Source: Mollicutes bacterium
Lineage (GTDB): Bacteria > Bacillota_I > Bacilli_A > Izemoplasmatales > Izemoplasmataceae
Assembly (NCBI GenBank): GCA_003553945.1
Contig: PWEL01000014.1
Span: forward strand, 1-46,091
DNA length: 46,091 nucleotides
Direction: 5' to 3'
The position numbers and the translations under genes were made by a program. Below, piece by piece: positions 7,643-16,882 of the stretch; position 1 is the first letter of the stretch, and each line of letters begins with the position of its first letter. The notes beneath the pieces were generated by a model. That model was not told where the DNA came from, made no database searches, and was given only the letters and a program-made list of their open reading frames with translations.

Positions 7643-9481
7643 ATGGCTAAGAAAATGATCGGTATCGACCTAGGCACCACCAATTCATGCGTCGCTGTCA
7701 TGGAGGGCGGGGATCCCAAGATCATCCCCAACCCTGAAGGCGGACGCACAACCCCGAGCGTCGTCGCATTCAAAGATGAAGAGATCCAGGTCGGCGACGT
7801 CGCCAAGCGACAAGTCATCACCAACAAGGACACAGTGACGTCCATCAAGCGCAAGATGGGCAGCAAGGAAAAGACCAGGATCGAGAGTAAGGACAAGTCA
7901 TATACGCCGCAGGAGATCTCGGCGATGATCCTTCAGCACCTCAAGAAGTCGGCTGAAGAGTATCTCGGCGAAGAGGTCGAGGAGGCCGTCATCACTACGC
8001 CGGCTTACTTCTCCGACGCGCAGCGTCAGGCAACCAAGGACGCCGGCAAGATCGCCGGACTCGAGGTCAAGCGCATCATCAACGAACCGACCGCCGCGTC
8101 CCTCGCCTACGGACTCGACAAGGAGGAAGGCGACCAGACCATCCTCGTCTACGACCTCGGCGGCGGCACCTTCGACGTCTCCATCCTCGAACTCTCGGAA
8201 GGCACCTTCGAAGTCATCGCCACCGCCGGCAACAACAAGCTCGGCGGCGACGACCTCGACGAGCGCATCATCGAGCACCTCGTCAGCGAGTTCAAGCGCG
8301 AGCACGGCGTCGACCTCAAAAAGGACAAGATGGCGCTCCAGCGCGTCAAGGACGCTGCGGAGAAAGCGAAGCGCGAGCTCTCGAACGTCACATCGACCTC
8401 GATCTCGCTGCCCTACATCACCGTCGGCAACGACGGCCCGCTCCATATGGACACCACATTGACCCGCGCAAAATTCAACGAGCTCACCGACGACCTTATC
8501 GAGAAGACGCGCGAACCCATCAAGCGCGCCCTCAAGGACGCGGATCTCTCCGCGAAGGATTTGCATAAGGTCCTCCTCGTGGGCGGTTCGACCCGCATCC
8601 CCGCCGTGCAGGAGATGATCAAGAAAGAACTCGGCAAGGAGCCCTCCAAGGGCATCAATCCCGACGAAGTCGTCGCGCTCGGCGCCGCAATCCAGGCAGG
8701 CGTCCTGCAAGGCGATGTCAAGGACGTGCTCCTGCTCGATGTCACGCCCCTCTCTCTCGGCATCGAGACGCTCGGCGGCGTCTTCACCAAGCTCATCGAG
8801 CGCAACACCACCATCCCCACCAGCAAGTCGCAGATCTTCTCCACGGCGGAAGACAATCAATCCGCCGTCGACATCCACGTCCTGCAGGGTGAAAGGCCGA
8901 TGGCCAATCAGAACAAGTCCCTCGGCAAGTTCCAGCTCACCGACATCCCGCCCGCGCCGAGAGGCGTCCCCCAGATCGAAGTGACCTTCGATATCGACGC
9001 CGACGGCATCGTGCACGTCACCGCCGAGGACAAGGGCACCGGCAAGAAGCAGAACATCACCATCAAGAACCAGGAAGGCCTCACCGAAGAAGAGATCGAC
9101 CGCATGGTCAAGGAGGCCGAGGAGAACGCCGAGAAGGACAAGGAGCTCAAGGAACTGGCCGAGCTCAAGAATGAAGCCGACCAGCTCGTCTTCCAGACAC
9201 GGAAGGCCATCAAGGACCTCGGCGACGACATCGACGAGAACGAGAAGCAGGACGCCGAGGAGAAGGCCGATGCGCTGAAGAAAGCGATAGAGAACGACGA
9301 TATCGACGATATCAAGGCGAAGAAGGAAGACCTCGAATCCGTCGCTCAGCAGCTCGCCTCGAAAGCCTACGAGAAAGCGCAGCAACAACAGCAGCAACAG
9401 GACCAAGGCGACGAGGAAGCAAGCGAATCGGATTCCGACGATGACGACGTTGTCGACGCGGACTACGAAGAAGTGGACTAG
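7643..9481 (+). CDS. dnaK: Chaperone protein DnaK (Hsp70)
   Basis: 612-residue ATP-dependent chaperone. The nucleotide-binding domain opens with [18 protein letters not shown] and includes [12 protein letters not shown] and [10 protein letters not shown]; the substrate-binding domain follows the linker [19 protein letters not shown]; the lid ends in a Gln-rich, acidic tail closing with DADYEEVD. It has the short form of the first domain seen in Gram-positive DnaK. It is translated from an SD inside the end of grpE. It works with DnaJ and GrpE encoded on either side. Confidence 0.98.
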   Translation: MAKKMIGIDLGTTNSCVAVMEGGDPKIIPNPEGGRTTPSVVAFKDEEIQVGDVAKRQVITNKDTVTSIKRKMGSKEKTRIESKDKSYTPQEISAMILQHLKKSAEEYLGEEVEEAVITTPAYFSDAQRQATKDAGKIAGLEVKRIINEPTAASLAYGLDKEEGDQTILVYDLGGGTFDVSILELSEGTFEVIATAGNNKLGGDDLDERIIEHLVSEFKREHGVDLKKDKMALQRVKDAAEKAKRELSNVTSTSISLPYITVGNDGPLHMDTTLTRAKFNELTDDLIEKTREPIKRALKDADLSAKDLHKVLLVGGSTRIPAVQEMIKKELGKEPSKGINPDEVVALGAAIQAGVLQGDVKDVLLLDVTPLSLGIETLGGVFTKLIERNTTIPTSKSQIFSTAEDNQSAVDIHVLQGERPMANQNKSLGKFQLTDIPPAPRGVPQIEVTFDIDADGIVHVTAEDKGTGKKQNITIKNQEGLTEEEIDRMVKEAEENAEKDKELKELAELKNEADQLVFQTRKAIKDLGDDIDENEKQDAEEKADALKKAIENDDIDDIKAKKEDLESVAQQLASKAYEKAQQQQQQQDQGDEEASESDSDDDDVVDADYEEVD

Positions 9482-9484
9482 ACA

Positions 9485-9509
9485 CGATGCGGGCCGTGCG
9501 CCCGCATCG
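9485..9509 (+). other. Intercistronic hairpin between dnaK and dnaJ
   Basis: A perfect 9-bp stem (9485-9493 with 9501-9509) and 7-nt loop, with no T tract. It lies between the dnaK stop and the dnaJ SD (GAGGTGA, 9519-9525). This is an RNA processing or stability element rather than a terminator, perhaps setting the DnaK to DnaJ ratio. Confidence 0.7.
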
Positions 9510-9529
9510 CCTGAAATCGAGGTGAAAGC

Positions 9530-10648
9530 ATGAGCAAACGAGATTACTACGAAGTCCTGGGTGTCGACAAGAATGCGTCGAAGGACGACATAAAACGCGC
9601 CTATCGCAAACTGGCTCGAAAATATCACCCCGATGTCAGTGAAGAAGAGAACGCAGAAGAGAAGTTCAAGGAGATCCGTGAAGCCTACGATGTCCTGAGC
9701 GACCCGCAGAAGCGCGAACAATACGACCGCTTCGGCCACTCCGCCAGCCAGCAGGGCCAACAGGGCGCTGGCTTCGGCGATTTCACCGGCGGTTTCGGGA
9801 ATTTCGATTTCGAGGATATATTTTCACAGTTCTTCGGTGGCGGCGCCCGCGGCGCGCAGCGGCAGAGAGCCCGCAAGGGCCAGGATATCCAGAAGCGCAT
9901 GCGCGTGAGCTTCAAGGACGCGGTCCACGGCGCGAAGAAGAAGATCCGCACCAGAGTGTTCGAGGACTGCGAGTCCTGCGGCGGCAGTGGTGCGGAGAGC
10001 CAGGATGACATCGATACCTGTCCGAAATGCAACGGCAGGGGCAGCGTGACCGTCGAACAACAGACCATCTTCGGCCGCACGCGGACCGAGACCGTATGCC
10101 CTGACTGTCAGGGCACCGGCCAGAAGATCAAGAACGCCTGCAAGACGTGCAAGGGCGAAGGCACCGTCGCCAAGGACAAGACAGTCAATGTCAACGTCCC
10201 GGCCGGTGTGGATACGAACCATCAGCTCCGCATGCCCGGCTTCGGCCATAAGGGCGTCAACGGCGGCCCGCCGGGAGACCTCTACATTGTCTTCGAGGTC
10301 GAAGAGGACGATGTCTTCAAGCGTCAGGGCGACGACCTCTACATCGACATCCCCATCACCTTCACGCAGGCCGCGCTGGGCGATGAGATCACCGTCCCCA
10401 CGCCTTATGGCAACGTGAAGCTCAAGATCCCCTCCGGCACCCAGTCGCACAAGAAGTTCCGCATCCGCGGCAAGGGCATGCCGAACCTGAGAAGCAAGCG
10501 GAACGGCGATCTGCACGCCATCGCCAAGGTCGTCACCCCGACCAAGCTGAACAAGAAACAAAAAGAGCTGCTCGAGAAACTCTCCAAGACCGACCTCATG
10601 CAGAGCAGTTCGCTCTGGGACAAGATCAAGTCCAAGTTCACCCAATAA
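9530..10648 (+). CDS. dnaJ: Chaperone protein DnaJ (Hsp40, type I)
   Basis: 372-residue type I J-protein. The J domain has HPD at 33-35. A Gly/Phe-rich linker follows ([18 protein letters not shown]). The zinc-finger domain carries four CxxCxGxG repeats ([32 protein letters not shown]). The C-terminal substrate domains are complete. It stimulates DnaK ATPase and delivers clients. It is the last gene of the HrcA operon and ends at a strong hairpin. Confidence 0.98.
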   Translation: MSKRDYYEVLGVDKNASKDDIKRAYRKLARKYHPDVSEEENAEEKFKEIREAYDVLSDPQKREQYDRFGHSASQQGQQGAGFGDFTGGFGNFDFEDIFSQFFGGGARGAQRQRARKGQDIQKRMRVSFKDAVHGAKKKIRTRVFEDCESCGGSGAESQDDIDTCPKCNGRGSVTVEQQTIFGRTRTETVCPDCQGTGQKIKNACKTCKGEGTVAKDKTVNVNVPAGVDTNHQLRMPGFGHKGVNGGPPGDLYIVFEVEEDDVFKRQGDDLYIDIPITFTQAALGDEITVPTPYGNVKLKIPSGTQSHKKFRIRGKGMPNLRSKRNGDLHAIAKVVTPTKLNKKQKELLEKLSKTDLMQSSSLWDKIKSKFTQ

Positions 10649-10688
10649 AAAAATGGCCGCGATATCGAATGATGATATCGCGGCCTTT
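10647..10688. terminator. Bidirectional terminator between dnaJ and the alpha/beta hydrolase
   Basis: A perfect 12-bp stem (10655-10666 with 10674-10685), 7-nt loop. On the minus strand it is followed by seven T; on the plus strand the tract is weaker (TTTGTCTTT). It can stop both convergent units. Confidence 0.87.
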
Positions 10689-10692
10689 GTCT

Positions 10693-11586
10693 TTATTCTT
10701 CCTTGTCGAGAAGATATGCGTGGATCTTGCGGGAGATGGCGTCCGGCTTGTCGAAGAGCACGGCGTGGCCGGCCTCTTCATAGCGGACGAGCTCGACGTC
10801 GCCGGGCAGCCAGGATTTGTTGTTTTCGGCGGTCGATACGGGCACGACGCCATCGTCCTCTCCGTGGATGATGAGGACAGGCTTGTCGAGCTTCTCGATC
10901 TCACCGGTGCCTTCCACGACGCCGTTATGTTCATCCGTGATGTTGAAGGTGCCGATCGCATAGTTGACATCGGCCAGGTTGCGTTGGTTCAAAAAAGCGT
11001 CGACGTACTTGGTCATGCGGGCCTCGTTCGGCTGTCTATGCGTATAGAGGCCTTTTTCGAGAATCTTGGCGATCAAGCGTCTGGCTTCTCGTTTCCTGAG
11101 CCGCTCGACACCCTTGACGCTCTTCTCGATCTCTTCCTTCGTTTCGAGGTATCTGCCCTTGATGAGACCGAAGAGGTATTGTTTGCGGGAGGGGAATCCC
11201 TGCGCGCTGCCCGAGCCGAGAAGGACGAGGCGGTGGACCTTGTCGGGATAGTCGAGCGCGAAACGCATCGCGACATTGCCCCCGAGGGACCAGCCTGCGA
11301 CCGATGCCTTATCGAGCTTGATCGCATCCGTGAAGGCGGCCAGGTCGTCGACGAAATCCTTGAGGCTTTCGACGGGGTTCTCGTATGTGGATTCACCGAA
11401 GCCTCTCAGATCGACGGCGTAGACCGTGAAATCATCGCTCAGATAGTTCATCAGCACATCCATGTTCTCGGAACTCGTCATGTTGCCGTGGATGAGGATG
11501 AGAGGGTGGTCGCCGCCGCGCTTGATGCGGAAATACATCTTTTCTCCGTTCGGTAGCTTGGCTTTCTTTTCTTCGTAGAATTTCAT
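10693..11586 (-). CDS. Alpha/beta-fold hydrolase
   Basis: 297-residue hydrolase with a complete catalytic triad: nucleophile S100 in GWSLGG, acid D244 or D245 in HGEDDGVV, and H274 in EAGHAVLF. The oxyanion motif HGNMTSS is at 33-39. The cap region (about 130-220) is charged and helical. The substrate cannot be told from sequence; esterase, lactonase or C-C hydrolase are all possible. SD GAGGA precedes the ATG at 11586. It is a single-gene unit with its own promoter, divergent from the BCCT transporter. Confidence 0.85.
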   Translation of the reverse strand: MKFYEEKKAKLPNGEKMYFRIKRGGDHPLILIHGNMTSSENMDVLMNYLSDDFTVYAVDLRGFGESTYENPVESLKDFVDDLAAFTDAIKLDKASVAGWSLGGNVAMRFALDYPDKVHRLVLLGSGSAQGFPSRKQYLFGLIKGRYLETKEEIEKSVKGVERLRKREARRLIAKILEKGLYTHRQPNEARMTKYVDAFLNQRNLADVNYAIGTFNITDEHNGVVEGTGEIEKLDKPVLIIHGEDDGVVPVSTAENNKSWLPGDVELVRYEEAGHAVLFDKPDAISRKIHAYLLDKEE

Positions 11587-11625
11587 TGCGTCACATTCCT
11601 CATGGTCGTTTTCGTATCTAATATC

Positions 11626-11654
11626 ATTCTATCAGACCTGAAGGGCATATTCAA
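11626..11654 (-). promoter_or_regulatory. Sigma-A promoter of the alpha/beta hydrolase
   Basis: On the minus strand: TTGAAT (11649-11654), 17-nt spacer, TAGAAT (11626-11631), about 40 nt before the start codon. Confidence 0.75.
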
Positions 11655-11676
11655 ATATTAACGCGCCGGGAAAGGC

Positions 11677-11705
11677 TTGCGCCGATGCTCGGCATGATTT
11701 ACAAT
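11677..11705 (+). promoter_or_regulatory. Sigma-A promoter of the BCCT-rsmE-mtaB unit
   Basis: TTGCGC (11677-11682), 17-nt spacer, TACAAT (11700-11705). The SD AAAGGAGG follows at 11718-11725. Confidence 0.7.
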
Positions 11706-11733
11706 AAGAATGATTGCAAAGGAGGAGTGCGAC

Positions 11734-13434
11734 ATGGAAAAAGAGACAGCCTACACAGCGGACCAGAAGAAGATGGAGGAGAGGCTCTACAGCCGCAACT
11801 TCACCAAGGGCGGTTTCGACCTCAATCCCTTCGTCTCGTTCACAGCGGGAATTCTGGTGCTTATACTCATCATCTACGCCCTGATCGCGAACGCCGGCCT
11901 CTTCGGCCTTCAGCCGGCGGATGAGACCTTCCACAGCGTCCGGAGCTGGGTGACGTCGAACGCCGACTGGGTTTTCATCTTCGCGACGAACTTCTTCATC
12001 GTGCTGGCGATATTCCTCGCCTTCTCGAGACTCGGGCGCGTCCGTCTCGGCGGCATGCAGGCGAAGCCGAGATTCTCCAATTTCGCCTGGTACTCCATGC
12101 TCATGAGCGCCGGCATGGGAATCGGTCTCATGTTCTGGGCCGTCGGGGAGCCCCTGACGCATATGAACGAACCCGGGCCGATCTTTCAGGATGCGGACGG
12201 GCCTGTCTCGGCGATGGCCTCGACATTTTTGCACTGGGGCCTTCACGCCTGGGCGATCTATGCGATCATGGCGCTCGCGCTCGCCTTCTTCGCTTACAAC
12301 AAGAAACTGCCCCTCTCACTCCGTTCCATCTTCTATCCCATCTTCAAGGAACGGGTCTACGGCAGGCTCGGGGATTTCATCGACCTTTTCGCCGTGCTCG
12401 CGACGCTCTTCGGCCTCGCGACCTCGCTCGGCCTCGGGGTCCAGCAGATCAACAGCGGCCTCGGCCAGCTGACAGGTATCGAGGTCTCGCCCGTGATGCA
12501 GGTCGTCATCATCGCAGTGATCACCGCGATCGCGGCGGTCTCCATCATCTCCGGCATCGACAAGGGTGTGAAGAACCTCTCGAAGATCAACATGAAGCTC
12601 GCGCTTCTCTTCATGCTCGCCCTTTTCCTCCTCGGCCCGACGCTCTATATCGTCAGGCTCTTCGCGAGCTCCTTCGGAATGTATCTGAGCGATCTGCCTC
12701 AGGCGGCGTTCTTTTTGACCCTTACTGAAGGCGGCGCCCGCGAATGGCAGGGCTCATGGACGATCTTCTATCTTGCCTGGTGGATCTCCTGGAGCCCCTT
12801 CGTCGGCATGTTCATCGCCAGGGTATCCTGGGGAAGGACCATCCGTGAATTCATCATCGCCGCGCTTTTAGTGCCCTCCCTGCTTTCCTTCATCTGGCTC
12901 AGTGTCTTCGGCGGGGCGGCGTTCGATGTCGATGCGGCGACTGGCGGGAGGCTGTTCGCCCTCGTCGGCGACAATCTCCCCGGCGCGCTGTTCGAGCTTC
13001 TGAACCTGATCGACATCCAATTCCTGCAGGGGCTTGTATCGGTGCTCTTGATCATCCTTGCGACGGCGATCGTCATCTTCTTCTTCATCACCTCCAGTGA
13101 TTCCGGCTCCATCGTCGTCAACGCCATCGCCAGCGGCGGCAAGACAAAGACGAGATCCCGCCAGCGTGTGGCGATCGCGGTGGTCGAAGGCGTCATCGCC
13201 GCGCTGCTCATCCTCATCGGCGGCGAACGTGCGCTACAGACGCTTCAGGACGCCGTGATCGTGACGGGACTTCCTTTCGCCATCATCCTGGTGATGATGA
13301 GCGTCCTTTTGCTGCGTGCGTTGCAGACGACGTACAAGCGCCAGGAGCATCTTAGGGAGAAGCGCCGCATCAGAAGCATCATCGAGATGGAGCACGACCT
13401 CATCCCCGAGGGAGACCCCGGTTCGGAAGGGTGA
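11734..13434 (+). CDS. BCCT-family osmolyte transporter
   Basis: 566-residue secondary transporter of the betaine/choline/carnitine family with about 12 membrane segments. The family core is clear: MSAGMGIGLMFWAVGEP, whose Gly-Met-Gly-Ile-Gly stretch is typical of Na+-coupled betaine or choline carriers, and the Trp-rich WWISWSPFVGMFIARVSWGR with REW upstream. The charged C-terminal tail could act in osmosensing as in BetP. Betaine or choline uptake during osmotic stress is likely but not proven. Start ATG 11734 is set by AAAGGAGG 8 nt upstream; the ATG at 11710 has no SD. It is only 4 nt from rsmE, so the two are probably co-transcribed. Confidence 0.92.
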   Translation: MEKETAYTADQKKMEERLYSRNFTKGGFDLNPFVSFTAGILVLILIIYALIANAGLFGLQPADETFHSVRSWVTSNADWVFIFATNFFIVLAIFLAFSRLGRVRLGGMQAKPRFSNFAWYSMLMSAGMGIGLMFWAVGEPLTHMNEPGPIFQDADGPVSAMASTFLHWGLHAWAIYAIMALALAFFAYNKKLPLSLRSIFYPIFKERVYGRLGDFIDLFAVLATLFGLATSLGLGVQQINSGLGQLTGIEVSPVMQVVIIAVITAIAAVSIISGIDKGVKNLSKINMKLALLFMLALFLLGPTLYIVRLFASSFGMYLSDLPQAAFFLTLTEGGAREWQGSWTIFYLAWWISWSPFVGMFIARVSWGRTIREFIIAALLVPSLLSFIWLSVFGGAAFDVDAATGGRLFALVGDNLPGALFELLNLIDIQFLQGLVSVLLIILATAIVIFFFITSSDSGSIVVNAIASGGKTKTRSRQRVAIAVVEGVIAALLILIGGERALQTLQDAVIVTGLPFAIILVMMSVLLLRALQTTYKRQEHLREKRRIRSIIEMEHDLIPEGDPGSEG

Positions 13435-13438
13435 TCGC

Positions 13439-14167
13439 ATGCAGCGCTATTTTCTAAACCGTCCACTAGGGACGCGTATTCATATAGAGGAAGCGGATGT
13501 CATCCATCACATCAAGGACGTCATGCGCATGCAGAAGGGCGAGGAGATTGTTCTCTGCGACAGCGAGGAGACGTGCTATGCCGCGAGGATTGACGCGATC
13601 GGCGCCTCCCGCGTCGTCTGCGAACGCCTCTACCGCGTCAAGACGGCGAAACACCCCCTCGATATCACGCTGGGCATGGCGCTCGTGCGCAGGGTGCCTT
13701 TCGAATGGACGCTTGAGAAGGCTGTCGAGCTCGGCGCTCGGGCCTTCATCCCCGTTGAATGTGCGAGGAATGTCGTCCGCCTCGATAAGAAGGCAGAGAA
13801 GAAGCACGAGCGCTTCAATCGCATCGCGAAGGAGGCCGCCGAGCAGTGCCATCGGGACGATGTCATGACCGTCCATCGCGCAAGGGCGCTCGATGAGATT
13901 GATGCGGAGGCGTACGACCATGTCCTCTTCGCCTATGAGGAAGAGTCGGAGGCGACTCTGAAACATATTCTAAGCCCCATTGAAAAGCGCGCCCGCATCC
14001 TCGTCCTCATCGGCCCGGAAGGCGGATTCACTGAAGAGGAAGCCGCCATGCTCGTTTCCAAAGGGGCGCAACCTTTCTCCTTAGGGCCGCGCATTCTCAG
14101 AAGCGAGACCGCCGCGGTCTATTCTTTAAGCGCTATGAGCTATGAAAGCGAGTTGAATCATTCATGA
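13439..14167 (+). CDS. rsmE: 16S rRNA (uracil-1498-N3)-methyltransferase RsmE
   Basis: 242-residue SPOUT-class methyltransferase that makes m3U1498 in the decoding region of 16S rRNA. It has the N-terminal PUA-like domain and the C-terminal knot with LIGPEGGFTEEE and LGPRILRSETAA, which bind S-adenosylmethionine. The start at 13439 (MQRYFLN) fits the family; a longer reading from 13316 would run through the end of the transporter gene. It overlaps mtaB by 4 bp (ATGA). rsmE next to mtaB after dnaJ is a common Bacilli arrangement, here with a transporter placed in front. Confidence 0.95.
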   Translation: MQRYFLNRPLGTRIHIEEADVIHHIKDVMRMQKGEEIVLCDSEETCYAARIDAIGASRVVCERLYRVKTAKHPLDITLGMALVRRVPFEWTLEKAVELGARAFIPVECARNVVRLDKKAEKKHERFNRIAKEAAEQCHRDDVMTVHRARALDEIDAEAYDHVLFAYEEESEATLKHILSPIEKRARILVLIGPEGGFTEEEAAMLVSKGAQPFSLGPRILRSETAAVYSLSAMSYESELNHS

Positions 14168-15480
14168 AGGTCGCCTTCAGAACACTAGGCTGCAAAGTCA
14201 ATCTCTATGAGAGCGAGGCACTCAAGAACGCCTTTCATGCGCGGGGTTTCGAGACCGTCTCGGGTGAGGGCGCGGATGTCGTCATCGTCAACACCTGCAC
14301 GGTGACCCATTCCAGCGCGGCGAAGAGCCGCAAGGAGATCCGCCGGGCGACGCGGAGGAACCCGGACGCCGTCGTCGCGGTCCTCGGATGTTATTCACAG
14401 CTTTCAAAGGAACGTGTCGAAGCGATCGAGGGTGTCGATATCATCATGGGCACCGCCGACCGCGGTCGGCTCATCGACTATGTCGAGCAGGCGCTCAAGA
14501 ACAAAACGACAACCGTCGATGTCAAGGATTTCTCCCATCTCGGCGGTTTTGACGACCTCTATCTCGAGGCGTATTCCGACAAGACCCGTGCGTTCTTGAA
14601 GATTCAGGACGGCTGCGATCAGTACTGCAGCTACTGCATCATCCCCCGTGCGAGAGGTCCCGTCCGCTCGCGGGCGACCCGCGACGTCCTCGCTGAAGCA
14701 AAGCGCCTCGTTGCGAACGGTTTCAAGGAGATCGTGCTCACAGGCATCCACACCGGAAGCTATGGCAAGGACCTGCCCGACACGACATTCCACGGGCTGC
14801 TCGATGCACTTAGAAACATCGACGGCCTCCAGCGGCTGCGCATCTCCTCGATCGAGATGCATCAGATCGACGAGGCGCTGCTTGCCTTGCTTGCGGGGGA
14901 TGATACGTTCGCCCCGCACCTTCATATCCCGCTTCAGCACGGGAGCGACAGGATCCTCAGGCGCATGCGGAGGCGCTACAGTGCTTCAGAATATGAAGCG
15001 ATGATTGAGAAGGTCCGGCACTATCTCCCTGACGCGGCCATCACGACGGATGTGATGTGCGGCTATCCCGGTGAAGAGGAGGCGGACTTTCAAAAGACGC
15101 TCGAACTCGCCGAGCGCGTCGGATTCTCCGAGATGCATGTATTCCCCTATTCAGCGAGGGAGGGGACGAAAGCGTATGATGAGAACCTGGAATCGCCGAT
15201 CGCGCCGGAGGTGAAGAAAGCCCGCGTTAAGACGCTCCTTGCGCTTAACGAAAGCCTTGCCGGAGCGTATAGGGAGTTCCTCCGCCATAGGCGGAAGCCG
15301 CTCGAAGTGCTCATCGAGCACTGTGAAGCGGGGATGTGCCGGGGCCATACGGGGGAATATCTCTATGTCGAAGTCGAACATGACACCCGCGAGAACACTA
15401 TGATGCGTGTCACGCTAGAAGACGCCGCCTACCCCGTCTCGCGGGCCTTTGCACTTGAAACCGGCCCGAAACGCGGGTGA
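14164..15480 (+). CDS. mtaB: tRNA threonylcarbamoyladenosine methylthiotransferase MtaB
   Basis: 438-residue radical SAM enzyme that adds a methylthio group to t6A37 of tRNA (ms2t6A). The N-terminal UPF0004 domain holds cluster ligands C10, C45 and C76 (TLGCKVN, NTCTVT, GCYSQ). The radical SAM CxxxCxxC is C151, C155, C158 in CDQYCSYC. A C-terminal TRAM domain is expected and the length supports it. The TLGCKVN start separates MtaB from MiaB. It is the last gene of the BCCT-rsmE-mtaB unit. Confidence 0.94.
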   Translation: MKVAFRTLGCKVNLYESEALKNAFHARGFETVSGEGADVVIVNTCTVTHSSAAKSRKEIRRATRRNPDAVVAVLGCYSQLSKERVEAIEGVDIIMGTADRGRLIDYVEQALKNKTTTVDVKDFSHLGGFDDLYLEAYSDKTRAFLKIQDGCDQYCSYCIIPRARGPVRSRATRDVLAEAKRLVANGFKEIVLTGIHTGSYGKDLPDTTFHGLLDALRNIDGLQRLRISSIEMHQIDEALLALLAGDDTFAPHLHIPLQHGSDRILRRMRRRYSASEYEAMIEKVRHYLPDAAITTDVMCGYPGEEEADFQKTLELAERVGFSEMHVFPYSAREGTKAYDENLESPIAPEVKKARVKTLLALNESLAGAYREFLRHRRKPLEVLIEHCEAGMCRGHTGEYLYVEVEHDTRENTMMRVTLEDAAYPVSRAFALETGPKRG

Positions 15481-15509
15481 GACGTGATAGCAGCCGTGCT
15501 GTTCACCCG
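15474..15509 (+). other. Possible hairpin at the mtaB 3' end
   Basis: Seven base pairs (15474-15480 with 15503-15509) enclose a second small stem (15489-15492 with 15497-15500). There is no T tract downstream, only an A-rich stretch, so an intrinsic terminator is doubtful. Confidence 0.4.
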
Positions 15510-15547
15510 GAAAAACAATAAAAACACCGTCGTCAGCCATAAAATCC

Positions 15548-15576
15548 TTTACATCGCGCGCATTTTTTGGTAAGAT
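15548..15576 (+). promoter_or_regulatory. Sigma-A promoter of rpsU
   Basis: TTTACA (15548-15553), 17-nt spacer, TAAGAT (15571-15576), 54 nt before the rpsU start. Confidence 0.75.
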
Positions 15577-15629
15577 TACTATAGATTTTTAAGGAATTCA
15601 CCGTTGAGCGGAAGGGAGGGAAACCTCAC

Positions 15630-15803
15630 ATGGCCAAAACAAAAACTGTTGTGCGCAACAACGAGTCTCTTGATAGCGCGCTGAAACGTTTCAAGAAGAA
15701 TGTTTCACGTTCGGGGACCCTTGCGGAAGCGAAACGTCGCGAATATTACGACAAACCCAGCGAGATCAAGAAGAAACAGAAGAAAGAGCGGAACAAGAAA
15801 TAG
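15630..15803 (+). CDS. rpsU: 30S ribosomal protein S21
   Basis: 57-residue basic protein starting [20 protein letters not shown] and ending in a Lys-rich tail, the typical S21 of Bacillota, which assists translation initiation on the 30S subunit. The SD GGGAGG (15614-15619) is rather far (10 nt) from the ATG. It has its own promoter and terminator and so is transcribed apart from phoH. Confidence 0.96.
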   Translation: MAKTKTVVRNNESLDSALKRFKKNVSRSGTLAEAKRREYYDKPSEIKKKQKKERNKK

Positions 15804-15812
15804 GACATGAAT

Positions 15813-15847
15813 ATAAGCGGTGAAGACACTTTCGCCGCTTATTTTTT
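15813..15847 (+). terminator. Rho-independent terminator of rpsU
   Basis: A 12-bp stem with one G-T pair (15813-15824 with 15831-15842), 6-nt loop, then T to 15847. Confidence 0.88.
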
Positions 15848-15859
15848 CACTCCGCACAC

Positions 15860-15891
15860 AGCCCTTTGTATGCTATAATATAAGAAGGGCT
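15860..15891 (+). promoter_or_regulatory. Extended -10 promoter of phoH within a dyad
   Basis: TGCTATAAT at 15871-15879 is an extended -10 box with no clear -35. It lies in the centre of an inverted repeat (15860-15866 with 15885-15891), followed by TTATTTTTTG. It probably starts the long phoH-to-nif3 operon. The repeat could be an operator or a weak terminator. Confidence 0.6.
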
Positions 15892-15919
15892 TATTTTTTG
15901 AAAAAAGGAGTCGGATTGC

Positions 15920-16882
15920 TTGGAGCTTATAAAACTCGATATCACGTTCAAGAACATCCATACATTCAGCGCCATCATCGGTGTGAACGACCGTCACCTG
16001 GATGTGCTGAACCGCCTGTTCGACACCACGATCTACACCAAGGGCGAGACGATCAAGATTCCTGCAGAGGACGAAGCCATCAAGGAGCGGCTCGAGGACA
16101 CGTTCTTCGTGCTCATCCGTCTCGTCGACGGCGGCATCTCCATCTCCGAGCGCGATGTCATCTACGTCGCCAAGCTCGTCGAGGAGATGGACAAGGAGCG
16201 GATCGTCGAGCATTATGTCGAGCAGGTCGAGATCACGAAGACGACGACCGGCAAGCCGATTTATGCGAAGACCATCAATCAAAAGACGTATCTTGAAGCC
16301 ATAGAGCAAAACGACCTCGTCTTTTCAACCGGTCCGGCCGGAACCGGCAAGACGTATGTGGCGATCATGCATGCGGTCGCGAAGCTGAAGAACGGCGACA
16401 TCGACAAGATCATCCTCACCCGTCCGGCGGTGGAGGCCGGGGAGAGCCTGGGCTTTCTGCCCGGCGACCTCAAGGAGAAGATCGACCCTTATCTCAGGCC
16501 TCTATACGATGCGCTCAATGAAGCGCTCGGCGTCAAGCAGACCGACGAGCTCATCGAGAACGGCGTCATCGAGATCGCACCGCTCGCCTATATGCGGGGG
16601 CGCACACTCGAGAGCGCCTATGTCGTCCTCGATGAAGCCCAGAACACCACGAAGGGCCAGATGAAGCTCTTTCTTAGCCGTCTAGGGTTCCATTCCAAGA
16701 TGGTCGTCACCGGCGACCTCACCCAGACGGACCTTCCGAAGCATGCGGAAAGCGGTCTGACGCACGCCATCAGACTTTTAGAAGACGTCCGCGGCATCGC
16801 GGTCATCCGGTTCGAACGCATCGATGTCATCCGTCATCCACTCATCCAGAGGATATTGGAGCGATATGAAGATGAAGATTAA
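15920..16882 (+). CDS. phoH: PhoH-family ATPase (PhoH1/YbeZ type)
   Basis: 320-residue P-loop ATPase with an N-terminal KH-like region, Walker A GPAGTGKT (138-145) and Walker B VVLDEAQ (D238, E239). YbeZ-type PhoH proteins are encoded beside ybeY and are thought to be RNA-handling ATPases or helicases that aid ribosome maturation and RNA decay. It starts at TTG 15920, 9 nt after AAGGAG; no ATG fits the conserved N-terminus. It overlaps ybeY by 17 bp. First gene of the ten-gene operon. Confidence 0.94.
   Translation: MELIKLDITFKNIHTFSAIIGVNDRHLDVLNRLFDTTIYTKGETIKIPAEDEAIKERLEDTFFVLIRLVDGGISISERDVIYVAKLVEEMDKERIVEHYVEQVEITKTTTGKPIYAKTINQKTYLEAIEQNDLVFSTGPAGTGKTYVAIMHAVAKLKNGDIDKIILTRPAVEAGESLGFLPGDLKEKIDPYLRPLYDALNEALGVKQTDELIENGVIEIAPLAYMRGRTLESAYVVLDEAQNTTKGQMKLFLSRLGFHSKMVVTGDLTQTDLPKHAESGLTHAIRLLEDVRGIAVIRFERIDVIRHPLIQRILERYEDED

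Noticed and set aside
7898-9760. 620-codon open frame on the minus strand opposite dnaK
   Set aside because: It mirrors the codon pattern of dnaK in a GC-rich genome, has a composition of repeated Val/Asp/Leu, no recognisable domain, and dnaK itself is certain.
15474-15509. Intrinsic terminator of mtaB
   Set aside because: A stem exists but is followed by A-rich sequence without T; kept only as a low-confidence structure.
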